Assembly: GCA_946480995.1 (NCBI GenBank) | Contig: CAMLMF010000093.1 | Span: 1-8,294 of the forward strand | Reading direction: 5' to 3' | Source: an uncultured Bdellovibrio sp. | GTDB taxonomy: Bacteria; Bdellovibrionota; Bdellovibrionia; Bdellovibrionales; Bdellovibrionaceae | DNA length: 8,294 nucleotides | Shown: positions 6,147-8,294 of the stretch, piece by piece | Numbering within the stretch: the stretch's first letter is position 1 | Layout of the letters: every line of letters begins with the position of its first letter | Notes under the pieces: model-generated | The model's database searches: none | What the model saw: only the letters and a program-made list of their open reading frames with translations | Told to the model about the DNA's origin: nothing | Made by a program: the position numbers and the translations under genes

Positions 6147-6160
6147 TGTCAAATGTGACA
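6147..6160. promoter_or_regulatory. CRP/FNR-like palindrome upstream of the nhaA operon
   Basis: TGTCA-AATG-TGACA is a perfect 5-base inverted repeat with a 4-base spacer. Spacing and half-sites resemble sites of the CRP/FNR regulator superfamily. Its centre lies about 60 bases before the transcription start predicted from the TATAAT at 6201-6206, the usual distance for activation by that superfamily. It starts 18 bases after the stop of the DUF4442 gene. A weak terminator hairpin for that gene is an alternative, though the stem is short and AT-rich. Confidence 0.4.
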
Positions 6161-6177
6161 TTTTAAGTCGTAAAGAG

Positions 6178-6206
6178 ATGACTTTTGCTTGGTTTTTATC
6201 TATAAT
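6178..6206 (+). promoter_or_regulatory. Promoter of the small membrane peptide-nhaA operon
   Basis: A perfect -10 box TATAAT (6201-6206) stands 17 bases after ATGACT (6178-6183), which matches four of six -35 consensus bases. Transcription would begin near 6213, giving a leader of about 80 bases that contains two hairpins. A weak -35 box with an upstream palindrome suits an activator-dependent promoter. Confidence 0.6.
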
Positions 6207-6226
6207 TTAGCAAATTAATAAAGGGG

Positions 6227-6248
6227 TTCTGAAGGATTTTCTTCAGAA
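6227..6248 (+). other. Perfect 8-bp hairpin in the nhaA operon leader
   Basis: TTCTGAAG (6227-6234) and CTTCAGAA (6241-6248) pair perfectly around the 6-base loop GATTTT. The hairpin lies in the predicted 5' untranslated region, about 13 bases after the expected transcription start. The bases following it (GTTTTC) are too poor in T for a standard terminator, so a structural or regulatory role in the leader RNA is more likely. Confidence 0.55.
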
Positions 6249-6261
6249 GTTTTCAAGTGGT

Positions 6262-6290
6262 AGGGTCGCCATTTAATAAATGAGGACCCT
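6262..6290 (+). promoter_or_regulatory. Hairpin that sequesters the ribosome binding site before the small membrane peptide
   Basis: AGGGTC (6262-6267) pairs with GACCCT (6285-6290), and inside it CATTT (6270-6274) pairs with AAATG (6278-6282) around the triloop AAT. The only irregularity is a two-by-two internal loop. The Shine-Dalgarno GAGGA (6282-6286) of the small ORF at 6294 lies inside the 3' arm, so the folded RNA should block ribosome entry. Such an element could act as a thermosensor, pH/ion-responsive switch or simple translation brake. Lithium-responsive nhaA-I and nhaA-II riboswitches precede nhaA genes elsewhere, but I cannot match this leader to their consensus by eye. Confidence 0.6.
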
Positions 6291-6293
6291 TCT

Positions 6294-6398
6294 ATGGAAC
6301 ACGCGTTGTCGAAACTTGTGCCTTTATTATTTATTCTAGTGCCCGCCATTATCTTTTTAACGTTATTCTTTTATCTAGAAAAAAAACGAAAAAAATAG
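6294..6398 (+). CDS. 34-residue single-span membrane peptide preceding nhaA
   Basis: ATG at 6294 opens a 34-codon ORF ending in TAG at 6396-6398. The peptide has a short N-terminus (MEHALSK), one hydrophobic helix (about residues 8-27, LVPLLFILVPAIIFLTLFFY) and a basic end (EKKRKK), predicting one membrane span with the C-terminus in the cytoplasm by the positive-inside rule. GAGGA (6282-6286) lies 7 bases before the start. The stop codon merges with the AGGAGG ribosome binding site of nhaA, whose ATG is 9 bases further on, so the two genes are surely co-transcribed and probably coupled. Small single-span partners of transporters are known (KdpF and AcrZ are examples). A similar accessory role for NhaA is inferred; I do not recognise a named family. 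Confidence 0.75.
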   Translation: MEHALSKLVPLLFILVPAIIFLTLFFYLEKKRKK

Positions 6399-6407
6399 GA
6401 GGAGGGC

Positions 6408-7649
6408 ATGAAACGTTTGCTCCCGAAGTCTCTGCTGAAGTCCCTTGAACATTTTCTGCATCTGGAATCTTCTTCCGGTATTATTTTGGCCGCAAGTGCC
6501 GTGGTGGCGATGTTTCTTGCCAACAGCGTGTGGTCACAGGTTTATTTTTCCATCCTAGAACTTAAGTTGGTTGGATTAAGTCTGCAACATTGGATCAATG
6601 ATGGTCTGATGGTGATTTTCTTTTTTGTCATCGGGATGGAATTAAAAAAAGAAATCCTTAGCGGCGAACTTAGCAGCAAGCAGAAGGCCGCCTTGCCCGT
6701 CGCGGCCGCCCTGGGGGGAATGGTCGTTCCGGCTTTGATCTATTATTTTTACAACCCTCAAGGCGAAGGTGTCAGTGGTTGGGGAGTGCCCATGGCCACC
6801 GACATTGCTTTTGCGTTGGGGATTTTGAGTCTTTTCGGTAAGCGGGTGCCGCTTTCTTTGAAAGTGTTTCTGTTAGCCCTTGCGATTGTCGATGACCTGG
6901 GTGCTATTTTAGTGATCGCGTTCTTTTATACTAAAGAAATTCGCTTTGAAGGTTTGTTGTTGGCGGTGGCCGCATTGGGCCTTATGTGGTTTGAAAGAAA
7001 AAAAGGTATTAAGTCTTATGCCGCTTATGTTCCCTTTGGTATCATGGCGTGGTTCGGAGTTTTATATTCAGGTGTTCATGCCACCGTCGCAGGTGTTTTG
7101 ATCGGATTCTTGACGCCACTGACTTTTAAAACTTCTAAAGACAGTTCCGAAACTTATTCGCCCTTAGACAACTTAGTTCATTACCTGCATCCGTGGGTGA
7201 GCTTCGGTATTATGCCGATCTTTGCTTTGGCCAATGCGGGGATTGATTTGCGCGGACTGAACTTAAGCGAACTTATTGTTCATCCCATTCATCAAGGCGT
7301 GGCTTTGGGATTGTTCTTTGGCAAGCCATTGGGCATTGTTATTTTCTCTGTCGTATTCGTATCTTTGGGATGGGGCCGACTGCCAAAGGGTTTAAATTGG
7401 GGACACGTTGTCGGAATGGGATTTTTAGCGGGCATCGGTTTTACGATGTCGCTTTTTATTTCTAATTTAGCCTTGCCGGTGGCTCTTGAAACCTATTCGA
7501 AGACGGGAATTATTTTTGGTTCCGTGCTTTCGGCTGCGATCGGTGCCACGATTTTGTCGTTGGTTTTTCGTCGCGCTCGCTCTCAATTAGAGCCGCGCGC
7601 AGTTTCCAAACACTCTAAAATATCCACGCCGTCACCCGGGAAGAAGTGA
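6408..7649 (+). CDS. nhaA: Na+/H+ antiporter NhaA
   Basis: The 413-residue inner-membrane antiporter exports Na+ or Li+ in exchange for protons, supporting pH and sodium homeostasis. Family marks are clear. ATDIAFALG (130-138) contains the T-D of the crossed unwound helix 4. AIVDDLGA (159-166) carries the two adjacent Asp (D162, D163) that bind ion and protons. SGVHATVAG (221-229) corresponds to the pH-response region, and K306 in FGKPLGI matches the conserved lysine of helix 10. GIGFTMSLFI (342-351) is also conserved. The length is slightly above the E. coli protein (388 residues), mainly through a Ser/Lys/Pro-rich cytoplasmic tail (390-413). The start follows AGGAGG. It is the second gene of a two-gene operon behind the small membrane peptide, and its last 67 bases overlap a convergent gene. 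Confidence 0.97.
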   Translation: MKRLLPKSLLKSLEHFLHLESSSGIILAASAVVAMFLANSVWSQVYFSILELKLVGLSLQHWINDGLMVIFFFVIGMELKKEILSGELSSKQKAALPVAAALGGMVVPALIYYFYNPQGEGVSGWGVPMATDIAFALGILSLFGKRVPLSLKVFLLALAIVDDLGAILVIAFFYTKEIRFEGLLLAVAALGLMWFERKKGIKSYAAYVPFGIMAWFGVLYSGVHATVAGVLIGFLTPLTFKTSKDSSETYSPLDNLVHYLHPWVSFGIMPIFALANAGIDLRGLNLSELIVHPIHQGVALGLFFGKPLGIVIFSVVFVSLGWGRLPKGLNWGHVVGMGFLAGIGFTMSLFISNLALPVALETYSKTGIIFGSVLSAAIGATILSLVFRRARSQLEPRAVSKHSKISTPSPGKK

Positions 7650-7948
7650 AAGTGCGGATGTTCTAAAAACATTTTCGCGGCTTCGTCGTGGGATTCAGCC
7701 TGAATGACCATAAAGTTTCCCATCAAGCTTGGCATAGTATGAACGCCCTGGGAGTCGACCTTTTTTGTTCTGTCACTCAAGGGTGCACCCTCATAAACAA
7801 TTTGTTTGTTGTATTTGGCGGCCCATTGCTCTTGCGCGGCCAAGCCTTTTGCAAAACGTTCTTTCTGCGTTTGTGCATCGAGCTTCATCCACGCTTGGTG
7901 ATTCTGGCTGTTTTCTGCACAGGTAAAAATCGCTAAAAAGTTTTTCAT
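7583..7948 (-). CDS. YciI-like dimeric alpha/beta-barrel protein
   Basis: The 121-residue protein has the outline of the YCII-related ferredoxin-like fold: a first strand (MKNFLAIFTC), a helix with AWMKLDAQTQKERFAKGLAAQEQWAAKY (19-46), GAPLSDR (55-60), the strand NFMVIQAESHDEAAKMFLEHPHF (78-100) and a final GVDILEC (107-113). The HP of FLEHPHF is typical of the family. Relatives are small dimeric proteins of mostly unknown function, some suspected of enzyme activity. I chose the ATG at 7948, which has AAGG upstream and starts directly with the first strand; the reading from 8077 adds 43 residues unlike the family. Its 3' end overlaps nhaA tail to tail by 67 bases (7583-7649). No promoter can be named with confidence in the 203-base divergent gap upstream. 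Confidence 0.75.
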   Translation of the reverse strand: MKNFLAIFTCAENSQNHQAWMKLDAQTQKERFAKGLAAQEQWAAKYNKQIVYEGAPLSDRTKKVDSQGVHTMPSLMGNFMVIQAESHDEAAKMFLEHPHFHFFPGDGVDILECLETARGSN

Positions 7949-8151
7949 CGCAGGGCCTTTTATAGAGTTGTACTTAAATACCAAACAGTATGTAAGGGAA
8001 TATATTGAACTAAAGACCTGTCCAGGCAAGGGAATTTTGTGTAATAATTCAGGACAATGGTCAGTCAGGACTGCCATATTGTCGGGTACAGTTTGCAGAT
8101 TAAGACACCGAAACCACTCGCGAAAATGATGGAAAACGCCGATAAAGTTAT

Positions 8152-8294
8152 ATGCAAAAAATCATTCTGATCACGCTTTTATTTATCACCGCTTGCAGTT
8201 CTAAACCGAGTCTTAAAACCGCTCAGGTTGTTTTACCTCCGCCGCCTAAAGATGCCTTGGAGTTAAGTAAAGCCTTAGAGCAGGGGGCTGAGCC
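8152..8294 (+). CDS. Lipoprotein, N-terminal part (3' end outside window)
   Basis: The 47 visible residues begin MQKIILITLLFITAC, a short lipoprotein signal with lipobox ITAC, so C15 would be lipidated after signal peptidase II cleavage. Serine at +2 favours transfer to the outer membrane by Lol. The following segment is Ser/Lys/Pro-rich (SSKPSLKTA, then PPPPKDALELSKALEQGAE), a typical flexible tether. The ribosome binding site is weak (AAAG), but no other ATG in frame is available nearby. The function lies beyond the window and cannot be judged. Confidence 0.75.
   Translation, partial: MQKIILITLLFITACSSKPSLKTAQVVLPPPPKDALELSKALEQGAE

Noticed and set aside
8049..8073. Direct repeat TCAGGAC (8049-8055, 8065-8071) and palindrome CAGTCAGGACTG (8062-8073) between the YciI-like and lipoprotein genes
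   Set aside because: Such short repeats are expected by chance in a 200-base gap and they are not tied to a recognisable promoter.

Overview
The window looks like chromosomal DNA of a Gram-negative bacterium of moderate GC content. It encodes a lipoprotein with a lipobox, an Sec-exported protein and an NhaA antiporter, and most genes have strong AGGAG-type ribosome binding sites. The overall style would fit a Bdellovibrio-like (Bdellovibrionota) or deltaproteobacterial genome, but no marker gene settles this and it is a guess. No rRNA, tRNA, insertion sequence or CRISPR array is visible, and no stretch above 300 bases lacks a gene.

Left end (1-948, + strand): the C-terminal part of an unrecognised protein with a lysine/acid-rich tail, then a small secreted protein with two cysteines and an acidic tail.

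Centre (984-5378, - strand): a compact seven-gene operon read right to left, which is the main discovery here. In transcription order it encodes a PqqD-like RiPP recognition element (RRE) protein, a 24-residue peptide in its own small ORF with an excellent ribosome binding site, a radical SAM enzyme with a cysteine-containing SPASM-like tail, an MFS exporter, a second radical SAM enzyme whose SPASM-like tail has lost its cysteines, a small HELGH zinc metallopeptidase related to ImmA/IrrE, and a class I SAM methyltransferase. Almost all junctions overlap by 14-23 bases or are separated by 11-15 bases, so translational coupling is likely. The obvious reading is a ribosomally made, post-translationally modified peptide (RiPP) pathway. 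The RRE would hold the leader, the radical SAM enzymes (and perhaps the methyltransferase) would modify the short core around a single Cys, the metallopeptidase would remove the leader, and the MFS protein would export the product. The layout recalls PQQ, mycofactocin and GeoRSP-type systems, but the peptide matches no precursor family I can name. Upstream (5445-5502) lie a TTGACA box and two inverted repeats that may form the operator.

Right part (5661-8294): a DUF4442 hotdog protein (+), then an nhaA operon (+) with a striking leader. The leader has a CRP/FNR-like palindrome, a TATAAT box, a perfect 8-bp hairpin, and a second hairpin that buries the ribosome binding site of a previously overlooked 34-residue membrane peptide placed just before nhaA. 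A YciI-like gene (-) converges on nhaA with a 67-base overlap, and a lipoprotein gene (+) runs off the window.
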